Shown: one piece after another, positions 23,242 through 31,829 of the stretch
Numbering within the stretch: position 1 is the stretch's first letter
Layout: each line of letters begins with the position of its first letter
Virus record (IMG/VR): IMGVR_UViG_3300025138_000003
Span: 1 to 44,434 of that record
Direction: 5' to 3' (one strand)
Length of the DNA stretch: 44,434 nucleotides
Origin: a virus
Program-made: the position numbers and the translations under genes
The notes under the pieces: model-generated
What the model saw: the letters and a program-made list of their open reading frames with translations, nothing else
Database searches by the model: none
Told to the model about the DNA's origin: nothing

Positions 23242-23643
23242 ATGAATTGGTTATATGGTATTACATATTTGGTTGGTATTTGTTTATCGGTATCGCCCTT
23301 ATATGCTCAAAGTAGTTTAAAAGATTTACAGCAGATTCAATTATTGAGTCAAGACGAATGTATTATAGTCCAAGTAAATGCAGATTGGAACTTTAAAGCA
23401 TCGTTAGATTTGAATGGCTTAAATAATTGTGTATGGTTTAATGCAAGTATAGATGATAAAGAATACGGTGCAATTATTGCAGATGAGTGGAAGATAGTTT
23501 CTGTGCCAACAATAATTATGTTTGAATATGGTAAAGAAGTAAAAAGATTTGAAGCTGGATTAAGTTTCAATTTAGATAAAGATAAAATCATCAAGGAAAT
23601 CAAAGATGAAATTGATGAAATACAACTAAGGAAGTTTCAATGA
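23242..23643 (+). CDS. Exported thioredoxin-fold protein without CxxC
   Basis: Protein of 133 aa with a signal peptide (hydrophobic 5-20, predicted cut SPLYA/QSS after residue 22). The mature part follows the thioredoxin layout: strand IIVQVNADWN, helix, strand NCVWFNASIDD, then SVPTIIMFEYGKEVKRFEAG with the conserved cis-proline (P89). The active-site WCGPC is replaced by W49-N-F-K, so no thioredoxin redox activity is expected; C40 and C63 remain and could pair. Probably a periplasmic binding or chaperone-like protein. Its stop overlaps the next start (ATGA). Confidence 0.75.
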   Translation: MNWLYGITYLVGICLSVSPLYAQSSLKDLQQIQLLSQDECIIVQVNADWNFKASLDLNGLNNCVWFNASIDDKEYGAIIADEWKIVSVPTIIMFEYGKEVKRFEAGLSFNLDKDKIIKEIKDEIDEIQLRKFQ

Positions 23644-24731
23644 TATATTTAGCAAGATGGTTTAAAAAATTATTTGGTTGCGTGTTATTAATGGGAGCAT
23701 TAACAGCACAAGACTTTTTTAAGTTTAGCACTATATATGGTGCTTATAGCTTTAGCAGTCCTGTAACTAAAGAATTACAATACCAAGTATCTGGTGGACA
23801 ACTACAAGAATTACAAGAGGAGCTAGATGACCATAGTATTATGACATTTGGTATTAGAAAACTAGCAAGGTTTGGCTATGAGAACAAACCAGAAGTTTGG
23901 TATACAGGAGAAGAAGCACCTATAAATGAAAGTGCTGCTATTGGTAATGTACCTACTGGCTGGGAGTATGTAATACAATACTCTGACCACAAAGAGTTTG
24001 AAGAAGAGTTTGTAAACGAACAATATATGTTACGATATATGGGAAAGAATTTTTTAGTAAAAGCTAACTATGATTCCAGAGGATTAGAAGATGTAGAGTT
24101 TGCAGCATTAGATATGCGTTACAAAAAAGATGTAGGTAATCTAGCACTATCATTAGGAGTAGCTGGTAGAATGCATCCAGCATACTTAGACTTTAGACCT
24201 ATTGATTTATGGTGGGCTGAACAAGATATTAACACAGATGAGTTTACACCCTTTTGGGACTTTGCTTATTTCTATGGCTATTCAGATGAGTTTGTAGAAC
24301 AGTTTACACAATATGGATATAGTTACTTTGATTTCAAATGGTATGATGCAGAAGGAAACCTTGTTGCTAATACTGATGAACAATTCTATAAACAAGTATA
24401 TGGAGAGCTTGTTAAACAATATAATGAAGAATATGCAAAAGACTTAGGATACCAGAACGAACTAAGTTTATCAGTAGGTGCAGACTATTATAAATACACA
24501 CCTAAGAACTGGTTGCATATGTGGGTTACAGCTTACCCAGTAACTAAAGGTATGTCTGACTATGCCTTTAACTATGAAGTAGCCGAGAATGGCATTGATT
24601 ACGACTTAGGAATGGTCTATGGTTGGAAGCTTACTAATAAGTTTGGAGTATTTTTAGAAGGTAGATTCTTGTCAATGTACGATGTACAGTCTTATGAGTC
24701 CAAGGTTGGACTTAACTGGTTGATATACTAA
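23640..24731 (+). CDS. Exported beta-barrel-like outer-membrane protein
   Basis: Protein of 363 aa with a signal peptide (cut predicted at GALTA/QDF, after residue 23). The mature protein is rich in alternating aromatic and polar strands (YVIQYSDHKEFEEEF, NEQYMLRYMGKNFLVKANYD, DYDLGMVYGWKLTNKFGVFL) and ends in VGLNWLIY, an aromatic C-terminus as in outer-membrane barrels. A phage-made outer-membrane protein could block superinfection, alter the receptor or aid lysis. It lies directly after the exported thioredoxin-fold gene and is translationally coupled to it. Confidence 0.65.
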   Translation: MIYLARWFKKLFGCVLLMGALTAQDFFKFSTIYGAYSFSSPVTKELQYQVSGGQLQELQEELDDHSIMTFGIRKLARFGYENKPEVWYTGEEAPINESAAIGNVPTGWEYVIQYSDHKEFEEEFVNEQYMLRYMGKNFLVKANYDSRGLEDVEFAALDMRYKKDVGNLALSLGVAGRMHPAYLDFRPIDLWWAEQDINTDEFTPFWDFAYFYGYSDEFVEQFTQYGYSYFDFKWYDAEGNLVANTDEQFYKQVYGELVKQYNEEYAKDLGYQNELSLSVGADYYKYTPKNWLHMWVTAYPVTKGMSDYAFNYEVAENGIDYDLGMVYGWKLTNKFGVFLEGRFLSMYDVQSYESKVGLNWLIY

Positions 24732-24892
24732 TGTCTAAGAAAAAGAAAAGTAAAGGTAGTCCTACTCCTAAAAATAAAGCTTTATACTCTAGGGTTAAGT
24801 CAGCAGCAAAGAGTAAGTTTGATGTATATCCTTCTGCATATGCAAATGCTTGGTTAGTAAGAGAATATAAAAAACGTGGTGGTAAGTATTAA
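24731..24892 (+). CDS. Small basic protein, DUF5872-like, 53 aa
   Basis: The ATG at 24731 overlaps the preceding stop and its TAA overlaps the next ATG. Lys-rich N-terminus (MSKKKKSKGSPTPKNK) and a conserved tail RVKSAAKSKFDVYPSAYANA followed by WLVREYKKRGGKY. This tail is, from memory, typical of small phage and giant-virus proteins grouped as DUF5872. Probably a DNA-binding virion or late protein; no direct evidence. Confidence 0.75.
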   Translation: MSKKKKSKGSPTPKNKALYSRVKSAAKSKFDVYPSAYANAWLVREYKKRGGKY

Positions 24893-25173
24893 TGGCTTAC
24901 CAAGGCGGTCTTAAGAAGTGGTTTAGTGAGAACTGGGTAGATATAGGTTCAAAGAAAAAAGGTGGTGGACATGAGAAATGTGGTCGTTCATCAACAAAGG
25001 GTAGTAAAAGAAAATACCCTAAATGCGTACCTTCTTCTAAGGCAGCAACTATGTCAGCATCACAAAAGAAAAGTGCTGTACAAAGAAAAAGAGCAAAAAA
25101 ACAAGGCGTAGGCGGTAAGCCAACAAATGTAAGAACATTTGCTATGAAACAAAACAATAAGAAAAGAGCATAA
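24892..25173 (+). CDS. Basic Cys-containing protein, DUF5872-like, 93 aa
   Basis: Coupled by TAATG overlaps. The core WFSENWVDIGSKKKGGGHEK, then CGRSSTKGSKRKYPKC, is a well-known motif in phage and virus small proteins (DUF5872-type, from memory); H27, C30 and C44 could bind a metal. The C-terminus is Lys/Arg-rich (KKSAVQRKRAKKQGVGGK). Together with 24731 and 25173 it forms a run of three basic proteins. Confidence 0.75.
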   Translation: MAYQGGLKKWFSENWVDIGSKKKGGGHEKCGRSSTKGSKRKYPKCVPSSKAATMSASQKKSAVQRKRAKKQGVGGKPTNVRTFAMKQNNKKRA

Positions 25174-25457
25174 TGGCTATAAGAAAAACTACTACAGGTA
25201 AAAGTCCTAACTATAGAAAGACTAAAGATGGTGCAGGGATGACTAAAAAAGGTGTAGCTGCTTATAGAAAAGCAAACCCTGGAAGTAAGTTACAAACTGC
25301 TGTTACTGGTAAAGTAAAACCAGGTAGTAAGAAAGCTAAAAGAAGAAAGTCATACTGTGCTAGGTCTGCAGGACAATTAAGAAACAGTTCTGCTGCAACT
25401 AGAAACGACCCTAATTCAAGAATTAGACAGGCACGTAGACGTTGGAAGTGTAGATAA
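25173..25457 (+). CDS. Basic protein, DUF6321-like, 94 aa
   Basis: Contains KDGAGMTKKGVAAYRKANPG, SKLQTAVTGKV, RRKSYCARSAGQ and the C-terminal DPNSRIRQARRRWKCR, a strongly conserved combination in phages and large viruses (DUF6321-type, from memory). Very basic, likely nucleic-acid binding. Last gene before the lysis promoter at 25470. Confidence 0.8.
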   Translation: MAIRKTTTGKSPNYRKTKDGAGMTKKGVAAYRKANPGSKLQTAVTGKVKPGSKKAKRRKSYCARSAGQLRNSSAATRNDPNSRIRQARRRWKCR

Positions 25458-25469
25458 ATTAAAAAAACA

Positions 25470-25498
25470 TTGACAAAAAGGTCATAACCAGTTATCTT
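25470..25498 (+). promoter_or_regulatory. Sigma-70-type promoter before the lysis genes
   Basis: TTGACA (25470-25475), 17 nt, TATCTT (25493-25498): a perfect -35 hexamer with ideal spacing. It precedes the small membrane protein, holin and endolysin. It is different in kind from the TGGGAAC family. Confidence 0.65.
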
Positions 25499-25521
25499 TG
25501 AAGACTACTTCAAGGGACTGG

Positions 25522-25543
25522 TATTAGGGTTACCCTATTAGGG
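25522..25543 (-). repeat. Inverted CCCTAATA iterons downstream of the lysis promoter
   Basis: TATTAGGG at 25522 and 25536 (14-bp period) is the reverse complement of the octamer array at 5057-5181; between them AGGGTTACCCT forms a near-palindrome. The site starts about 23 bases after the -10 element, where a bound protein or RNA hairpin could act as an operator or roadblock. Confidence 0.5.
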
Positions 25544-25574
25544 TTCCTTAGAAAGAAAATAAACGGGAGGATAT

Positions 25575-25724
25575 ATGAAATTTTTATTAGGAATAGGGTT
25601 TGGTTGGGGACTTCAATATGCATGGTGTAAGTATAAAGAAAAGTGTGATTGCGGAGAATACTCAAACATAATGAAATTAAAAAATAAATTAAATAAAATA
25701 AAGAAGAGTAAAAAAAATGCCTAA
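25575..25724 (+). CDS. Small membrane-associated protein of the lysis block, 49 aa
   Basis: ATG 25575 with a strong ACGGGAGGATAT site; overlaps the holin start by eight bases. Short hydrophobic N-terminus (MKFLLGIGFGWGLQYAW), three Cys (CKYKEKCDC) and a very basic tail. It may be a holin partner, antiholin or minimal spanin-like peptide. The function is inferred only from position. Confidence 0.6.
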   Translation: MKFLLGIGFGWGLQYAWCKYKEKCDCGEYSNIMKLKNKLNKIKKSKKNA

Positions 25725-26088
25725 ATTAAATATGATTGCAAATATTATTGATAAAGTAGCTGGTCATGTAGACAAGTTTACTTTAGACAAAGAGGAACAA
25801 GCACAATTAATACAAGAGATAAACAAGGCACAGATAGAAGTCAACAAGATAGAGTCTTCTTCTTCCAGTCTATTCAAGAGTGGTTGGCGTCCGTTCGTAG
25901 GTTGGACTTGTGGAGTAGCTTTATGTTATCACTTCGTATTGCAACCCTTCTTAATGTTTGTACTCTTATCTGTTGGGAAACCTATGGAACTCCCAGTATT
26001 CGATATGAGCACACTAACGACAGTACTTTTTGGAATGTTAGGTCTTGGGGGAATGCGTTCACTGGAAAAAGTGAAGAGGTCAGCTTAG
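25717..26088 (+). CDS. Holin (3-TM gene-transfer-agent type)
   Basis: Protein of 123 aa. An N-terminal amphipathic helix with coiled-coil character (FTLDKEEQAQLIQEINKAQI), then FKSGWRPFVGWTCGVALCYH (53-72) leading the first membrane hairpin (about 59-85), then a second span (TLTTVLFGMLGLGGMRSLEK, 99-118). This matches the Holin_3TM family. It should form the inner-membrane hole that releases the endolysin. The endolysin GTG overlaps its stop by one base. Confidence 0.85.
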   Translation: MPKLNMIANIIDKVAGHVDKFTLDKEEQAQLIQEINKAQIEVNKIESSSSSLFKSGWRPFVGWTCGVALCYHFVLQPFLMFVLLSVGKPMELPVFDMSTLTTVLFGMLGLGGMRSLEKVKRSA

Positions 26089-26576
26089 TGGTAAATCAAC
26101 AACAAGTTAAAGAACTAATTTTTGAAGTATGTAGCAAGCTAGGAGATAGGTATTCTTCTAACGATGCAGTTGAATTAGTTTATAATACAGGATTAGTGGA
26201 GAGCAGATATGAGTACATTAAACAAATTGGAACAGGACCTGCTAAAAGTTTTTGGCAAGTTGAGCCAGAAACAGCCGTTGATAATTGTAAAAACTTTATT
26301 GCAAACCGCCCTGAGCTGGTTGAAAAAGTTGCTTCAATTCTTAACATTGACCCTAGTAATATTACTGAGCCTAACCTTATATTTTGGGATTGGATGCTTC
26401 ATAGTAATAACGCTGCTGGTATTCTACATTGTAGAATTAAGTATTGGAGGATTCAAGAACCTATACAACCAGGCATTGATGGACTAGCTTATTACTGGAA
26501 AAAATATTATAACACAGAACAAGGTGCTGGAACAGAACAACACTTTAAAGATATAGTTAGTAAACATAGTAACTAA
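26088..26576 (+). CDS. Endolysin, lysozyme/transglycosylase-like
   Basis: Protein of 162 aa from a GTG at 26088 (shared base with the holin TAG; GAGG nine bases ahead). The frame is open further upstream, but that part is a shadow of the holin. GLVESRYEYI (35-44) carries the likely catalytic E38, followed by GTGPAKSFWQVEPETA (48-63), a pattern of phage SLT/lysozyme-like endolysins. No signal peptide, so it needs the holin. Degrades host peptidoglycan at the end of infection. Confidence 0.8.
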   Translation: MVNQQQVKELIFEVCSKLGDRYSSNDAVELVYNTGLVESRYEYIKQIGTGPAKSFWQVEPETAVDNCKNFIANRPELVEKVASILNIDPSNITEPNLIFWDWMLHSNNAAGILHCRIKYWRIQEPIQPGIDGLAYYWKKYYNTEQGAGTEQHFKDIVSKHSN

Positions 26577-26577
26577 T

Positions 26578-28758
26578 ATGGCAAAGCAATCATTTAATAT
26601 AAAAAGGTTTGATGCGGGTCTAAACAATAAAGACTCTCAAAAAGATTTAACAGATGGGTTTTTAGCAGAAGCAACTAATGTTAATGTAGGACATCTAGGT
26701 AAGATAATTACCACTGGAAAACTTGATGACCTTAGTAGTTCATTTACCTTAACAGATGATGGTGACGCTGCAATACAACCAGGATATGGATTGTTTAAGT
26801 TTAGTAGTGACATCACACCAGGCGGTGGAGCCGCAGCTGCAGAATATCTAGCTTATACATCTCCAAAGGGAGAGGTGTTTTTAAGCACTAGTGCTACATT
26901 TGGTAGTGCAGCAGTATTTGATTCTGCTACTTTAATAGGTACAGGTAGTGCAACAGACGCACAACCAGTATATTATTATGCTGATGGTGGATTACGCATA
27001 GCAGATTCAGACTTTGGTAATACAGGAAACAAACAGATAGTATTAGCTAGGATTGAAAGAACTAATGATGACCACCCAGATGTTTATGCGGCAGCAGTAA
27101 CAGACCAAATGAAATTTTATACTGGAGGGTTTGTAGCACCAGCTGCTGCAGACTTTGTATTAAACTCTGGAGCATTACACGCACCAGTAGACCCTTCTTC
27201 TAATGTAGAAGATGGAGTAGACCCTGATTCTAAAGATTTTAGAATTGAAATGAGCTCTAGTAGTTCTAAAACAGATGGACTATGGCCAGAAGGAAATTAT
27301 GCTATTGGAGTTAGTTATGTATATTTTGGTGGACAAGAGTCACTATTAACTAATATCTCATCTCCCATTGCTATTGCAGATGCTCAATATTTTATAGCTA
27401 GTATGACTATTGCAGATGATGCCTTAAACTCTTTCTTACAGGGAATGAGAATATATGCAAAGAATTTTAATAATCCAGATGATGAATATAGATTGTTACT
27501 TGATGTTAACTTTGAGTTAGGTTCCAGAGTATCCTTAGCGAATGAATATGATGCCTTTATAAACAAATCAGGGTATGTGGTAACCAATGACACCAATAAC
27601 AGTGCTACCGATGCTAGAGCCTATGCTATCAAATCTCCCGCACTAGATACTTATTCTACTATTAATGGATTTCCACCAGAAGAAAAAGCAATTACATTTA
27701 ATGGAGCTGAAGCATTTTCATATAAGACAGCTACTGTTGCTAATCAAAGAGCATTTGTAGGAAATGTATTGTATGTGAATGACGAAGGAGTTCCAAAAGA
27801 AATGGGAGATAGAATACAATACACTCCTGTTAGAAAGTATGATACGTTTCCACAGACATATTATTTAGATGTAGGAACAAACGATGGTGACGCTATTGTT
27901 AAAATTATAGAGTTTGGAGACAGACTCTTTGTATACAAAAAAAATAAATTATTTATTATTAACATTGCATCTGGTTCTGATGCTGGTTGGTATGTAGAGG
28001 GAGAGTTTGAAAACAGAGGTATCAGTCACCCTGCTGCTGTGGCTAAATCAGATTTAGGATTAGTTTGGGTAAATGAAAATGGAATGTTTAGTTTTTCAGA
28101 TACTGTAAACAAACTAAGTGGAGCCATAGACGAAGATACGTGGGCAACTAATATAGTTGCTACAAGTTGTTCTGTTGGATTTATACCAAAAACAAATCAA
28201 ATATTAGTTATAGGAGATTCTACTTCTACTGTTGATAAGGGATATATATATGACATTGGAACAAAGTCTTTTGTTAACATAGATATTGCTAACACTTTAG
28301 TAAATAAAAAAACTACGAACTTAGTTACTTACAACCAAGAACTAGTATGTATGGAATTAACCACAGGAACAACTGCTGGAGCAGGTAGTAATGATGTCTA
28401 TACTGTTAAAAGATTTAACACAGACCCAAAAGCACAAACAATAGATATACAAACTGGAGAGATTGACTTAGGAGAACCTTCAGTAGATAAAAAGTTTTAC
28501 GCAGTTTATGTAACACATAAGAATGCAGATGATTTAGTTATTACTGGTGGATTTGAAGGTGCTGCACCAACAACAAACATCTTTGATTCAAATACATTTT
28601 CAACAAGTAGTGCAATGGTAACTACAAAGTTTAAAATAGCTAGTGGTTCTAGGGTTAAAAAGAAATCAATACAGCTAAAGATATCAGGAGATTCACAAGC
28701 TGATTTTGAAATACAAGACATAACAATAGTTTTTAGGTCTAGAGGAGTAAGAGGATGA
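26578..28758 (+). CDS. Tail nozzle-like beta-propeller protein (putative)
   Basis: Protein of 726 aa, almost all beta. N-terminal FNIKRFDAGLNNKDSQKDL and TNVNVGHLGKIITTGKL are typical of tail proteins that begin by collecting 'default values'. The second half has repeated strands with propeller-like loops (FGDRLFVYKKNKLFIINI, GLVWVNENGMFSFSD, YIYDIGTKSFVNIDI). This resembles gp12/gp10-type tail nozzle proteins of podoviruses. Placed after lysis genes and before the internal proteins. Confidence 0.6.
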   Translation: MAKQSFNIKRFDAGLNNKDSQKDLTDGFLAEATNVNVGHLGKIITTGKLDDLSSSFTLTDDGDAAIQPGYGLFKFSSDITPGGGAAAAEYLAYTSPKGEVFLSTSATFGSAAVFDSATLIGTGSATDAQPVYYYADGGLRIADSDFGNTGNKQIVLARIERTNDDHPDVYAAAVTDQMKFYTGGFVAPAAADFVLNSGALHAPVDPSSNVEDGVDPDSKDFRIEMSSSSSKTDGLWPEGNYAIGVSYVYFGGQESLLTNISSPIAIADAQYFIASMTIADDALNSFLQGMRIYAKNFNNPDDEYRLLLDVNFELGSRVSLANEYDAFINKSGYVVTNDTNNSATDARAYAIKSPALDTYSTINGFPPEEKAITFNGAEAFSYKTATVANQRAFVGNVLYVNDEGVPKEMGDRIQYTPVRKYDTFPQTYYLDVGTNDGDAIVKIIEFGDRLFVYKKNKLFIINIASGSDAGWYVEGEFENRGISHPAAVAKSDLGLVWVNENGMFSFSDTVNKLSGAIDEDTWATNIVATSCSVGFIPKTNQILVIGDSTSTVDKGYIYDIGTKSFVNIDIANTLVNKKTTNLVTYNQELVCMELTTGTTAGAGSNDVYTVKRFNTDPKAQTIDIQTGEIDLGEPSVDKKFYAVYVTHKNADDLVITGGFEGAAPTTNIFDSNTFSTSSAMVTTKFKIASGSRVKKKSIQLKISGDSQADFEIQDITIVFRSRGVRG

Positions 28759-29129
28759 CGTTAGTTAAAGGAAGAGCCGTAGCTGGAACAAGCAAACAAG
28801 TTAAGCGTGGACCTGTATCTGTTAATCAAATGAAAAACGGTGAAGAGATATTACAATACCACAAAGGAAGACTAAAAGTAATACGAAAAGAATTTGGTAA
28901 AATATTTGAACTAGAGTATAGTAGTCCAGAATTACAAGAATTAAAAACATTTGCAAAGTTTTCTGATATAAAGAAACCAGCAAGAGATGCTATTAAAATA
29001 TTTTCTGGTGGAGTTAGAGCTGGTACTGGTAAAAAGTTCTATGGTTCTGTACCTGATGCTGGAGATTCAAATGTAGTAGGGGGAGAATTTGAAGTTGCTC
29101 CAGATGGAGAAAGCTTAATTTTAAAATAA
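28755..29129 (+). CDS. Hypothetical protein, 124 aa
   Basis: ATG overlaps the previous stop (GATGA). Basic N-terminal half (VKGRAVAGTSKQVKRGPVSV, HKGRLKVIRKEFGKIF) and Gly-rich end (GGVRAGTGKKFYGSVPDAGD). No family recognised. A small tail or ejection-complex component is plausible from position. Confidence 0.6.
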   Translation: MTLVKGRAVAGTSKQVKRGPVSVNQMKNGEEILQYHKGRLKVIRKEFGKIFELEYSSPELQELKTFAKFSDIKKPARDAIKIFSGGVRAGTGKKFYGSVPDAGDSNVVGGEFEVAPDGESLILK

Positions 29130-29130
29130 T

Positions 29131-29259
29131 ATGAATAATAATACACAAACTAATAGCATATTTAATAGAGTAGTTCTTGCATTCATAGAGGATAAAGTGT
29201 TAAATTTATCCCAAAGGTTTATTAAAAAAAATAGAGGGGAACACCTAGATGTCCTTTAG
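29131..29259 (+). CDS. Small hypothetical protein, 42 aa
   Basis: ATG 29131, right after the previous stop (TAATATG), ending 11 bases inside the next gene. Sequence MNNNTQTNSIFNRVVLAFIE then DKVLNLSQRFIKKNRGE; helical with a hydrophobic face. The end encodes the GAGGGGAACA site used by the next gene. It could be a non-coding leader, but coding spacing and coupling favour a gene. Confidence 0.5.
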   Translation: MNNNTQTNSIFNRVVLAFIEDKVLNLSQRFIKKNRGEHLDVL

Positions 29260-30568
29260 TCCTAGAGTTCATAAGAAAAATAATATTAAGTATAGTAATG
29301 CTGCATCAAATGCACTTCTTAATTTAGCACAAACTAAAGCAGCTGAAACTATTATACTTGAAAGTATGCTTCAATCAAGATTAGATAAAATTGAAAGGGC
29401 TAAGAAAAAAGGTAAAAAGTTTGGAATGTTTAAAAGTATTGTTAGTAAAATTATTCCAGGAAAGTTAGATGATGCAATACTAAGCATTGCCGATGCTGCA
29501 TATAAAGATAGATTAAGGTCTTCCGCTTTTGGAGGAATCGATACAGGTGAAGTAACTTTATTAGCAGATGCTGCAAGAGAGATTGACTCACAAGCTAGAG
29601 GATTTTCAGAAGACTTAATGAAAGATATGAAATTTTCTTCTAGTGCAAAAAACTTTGTGTCTGAAAAAATGATGGCTCAACTAGCAGAGCTTCCTGAAAT
29701 AAAAAAAGCCCAAGATAAGTTTAATAGTTTAGGCCTTAAAGAAAAATTTATACCTAAGAATATGTTAGACTTTGTTAAGTCTGCCAGTGATACCACTGCT
29801 CAGTTTATGAAAAATCCTGTAGGATTTATGAAACGATATGAACGAGACCCCATCACAAAAGAATTACAATATAAAGGTACAGCTTCGTTAAATAAATTCT
29901 TTAGTTCTACAGTAGAGTCAGAAAGAAAAAAATACCAAAATGAATTTAACAGGTTAAGAAAAGAAGCTGGATTAGACATGAGTGTTTATAATATGTTAGA
30001 AACACCAGAAGTAGACCTGCAGTTTAGAATGGATACTGAAATAGATGAAACATTATATGACTTTGGGGTTGCCAGTGTGGATGTTCCGTCAGCATTAGAT
30101 GTTATTACTCAAGAAACTGATGCAGGTAGTTTAATGTTGGACAATACTTTATTACAAGATATAAAACAAGGGTTACCTGAGCCTACTCCAGAAGCTATGG
30201 GATTATCTCAAGAGATAGAAAGTATGGTGCCTGAACCATCTATTGATTTACTTAACCCTAATTTTAGTTCACAACTTTCAATGTCTTCTAACACTAATTT
30301 ACCAAAAGAAGTAAGAGAAGATATTTCAAATTTACCTTCAGGTGTTTTTTATAATGTAGATGAGCTGTCTAGAAATAGTGGAAAGTTTCATAGACAAGGA
30401 CAGTTGGGTGCAATGAGAGATTTTGTAGATAATTTTGGTACATATGGTCCAGGAGATAATGACCCTAACGCTGTTGTAAAAATACAAGACGCTTTTAATG
30501 TTTTTAGTAAAAAGTTTAATGAATCAAGAGGGTATAAACTTAACCCAGTTACAGGAAGATACGAATAA
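29249..30568 (+). CDS. Internal virion or ejection protein (putative), 439 aa
   Basis: Mostly helical, basic first third (LDKIERAKKKGKKFGMFKSI), then Ala/Ser-rich helices (ADAAREIDSQARGFSEDLMK). The C-terminus ends NESRGYKLNPVTGRYE. First of four large genes just before the end of the late block, where podoviruses of T7 and P22 type carry DNA-ejection proteins. No enzymatic motif. Its stop overlaps the next ATG. Confidence 0.55.
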   Translation: MSFSPRVHKKNNIKYSNAASNALLNLAQTKAAETIILESMLQSRLDKIERAKKKGKKFGMFKSIVSKIIPGKLDDAILSIADAAYKDRLRSSAFGGIDTGEVTLLADAAREIDSQARGFSEDLMKDMKFSSSAKNFVSEKMMAQLAELPEIKKAQDKFNSLGLKEKFIPKNMLDFVKSASDTTAQFMKNPVGFMKRYERDPITKELQYKGTASLNKFFSSTVESERKKYQNEFNRLRKEAGLDMSVYNMLETPEVDLQFRMDTEIDETLYDFGVASVDVPSALDVITQETDAGSLMLDNTLLQDIKQGLPEPTPEAMGLSQEIESMVPEPSIDLLNPNFSSQLSMSSNTNLPKEVREDISNLPSGVFYNVDELSRNSGKFHRQGQLGAMRDFVDNFGTYGPGDNDPNAVVKIQDAFNVFSKKFNESRGYKLNPVTGRYE

Positions 30569-31818
30569 TGGCCTCAAATTTAAATAGTCTGTTAGCATTA
30601 GGTAGTCTTGAGGGAGCACAAAATAATCTTAAGAAAAAGAAAAACCCTCAGTCTTTTTATAATACTCCTTTTGAAGAAATGAAACCTATCAATACAAACC
30701 TTGAAGGAAACATGGGAGGCAATAATTTTGGTGAACCTATACAACAACAACCATCTTTAAATATTCAAAGCCCTTCACAAATGTCAGCGTCATTGCAAAT
30801 AGATGCTATCGGTGGTCAGGCTCAAGGATTCTCAGGTATGTTTGGACCAGACCAAGCAGGAGATAACTCTGGATTTACAGGAGGCGGTTCATATGGAGAT
30901 ATAGACCCAAATGATACAGGTGCTACACCACCAGCAGGAGGATTTTCTGGAGCAGGTTCAGAGGGTGCAGGAGGGTTTAATGGATACCAGCCTTTCTCTA
31001 CTTCACAAGAATCTTTATTTAGTTCTTTCTTTGGTGGGTTACAAGACCCTTATAGAAGCCAAATTACTTCAGCAACAGGAGCAGACAGTGAGGGTGGAGC
31101 AGCATTATCATTAAAAGAATTAGCAGACTTAGCTGGATTTGACACAAGCAAATTAAGTGCGACAGATTATGAAGCCTTAAGAAAAGCGGGTATTTTACAG
31201 TTTGCAAACTATATGGAAGGTACTGGAGAGCAGTTACAAAATTTACAATCCTATAGAACCATGTTACTAGATACAGCAACAAAAGAAGGAACGTTCCAAG
31301 TAGGAGGACTATTGGGAATGGTAGAGGAAGAATCTGCATCAGGACTTCAGTCAGGTAGACAGTCAAGAAGAGGAAAGCAAGCACGTAAAAGTCTTAGAGA
31401 TGCAATGAAGACTCAGCTACTTGGAGGAGAAGAAGCTTATCAATCAGAACTTGACAGCTTGAGAGGTAGTGTTGTAGGAGGATTACAAGAAGGACTAGCT
31501 AATATAGCAGACAGTGTAATTGGATTGAATGCAGACTTAGGAACAAAATTAAAAGACTATAGCTATCAAGACCCTACTATGACAGGCGGAGCTACTACTC
31601 AAAATTATACAGGTGGAGTTCCAGGAAATTATCAAAGTGTATATAATCAGTATGATATAAGCAATCAAGATATGGGACAGATACAAGGATTTATTTCATC
31701 TCAGTTTGCTGCTAATGGTTCCTTCCCAACATCTGATGATGTTAAATCTTACATAACTGGTACGCTAGGATATAGAAGTGGTTCAGACGAAGAGCAACAA
31801 GAAGGCGATTACTATTAA
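30568..31818 (+). CDS. Gly/Ser-rich internal virion protein (putative), 416 aa
   Basis: The first 170 residues are Gly/Asn/Pro-rich and probably disordered (GGNNFGEPIQQQPSLNIQSP, SGFTGGGSYGDIDPNDTG); the rest is helical (LKELADLAGFDTSKLSATDY). Low-complexity plus helical architecture and the location between other internal protein genes suggest an ejection-complex subunit. No family recognised. Confidence 0.5.
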   Translation: MASNLNSLLALGSLEGAQNNLKKKKNPQSFYNTPFEEMKPINTNLEGNMGGNNFGEPIQQQPSLNIQSPSQMSASLQIDAIGGQAQGFSGMFGPDQAGDNSGFTGGGSYGDIDPNDTGATPPAGGFSGAGSEGAGGFNGYQPFSTSQESLFSSFFGGLQDPYRSQITSATGADSEGGAALSLKELADLAGFDTSKLSATDYEALRKAGILQFANYMEGTGEQLQNLQSYRTMLLDTATKEGTFQVGGLLGMVEEESASGLQSGRQSRRGKQARKSLRDAMKTQLLGGEEAYQSELDSLRGSVVGGLQEGLANIADSVIGLNADLGTKLKDYSYQDPTMTGGATTQNYTGGVPGNYQSVYNQYDISNQDMGQIQGFISSQFAANGSFPTSDDVKSYITGTLGYRSGSDEEQQEGDYY

Positions 31819-31829
31819 AGGAAAAAATT

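Noticed and set aside
23640-23690. Lipoprotein signal (L-F-G-C) in the barrel protein
   Set aside because: The Cys lies before the hydrophobic core ends and a normal signal-peptidase site (LTA/Q) follows, so a lipobox is unlikely.
25884-26087. Longer N-terminus for the endolysin (230 aa)
   Set aside because: It would overlap most of the holin gene; the GTG at 26088 with GAGG ahead fits the usual endolysin length.
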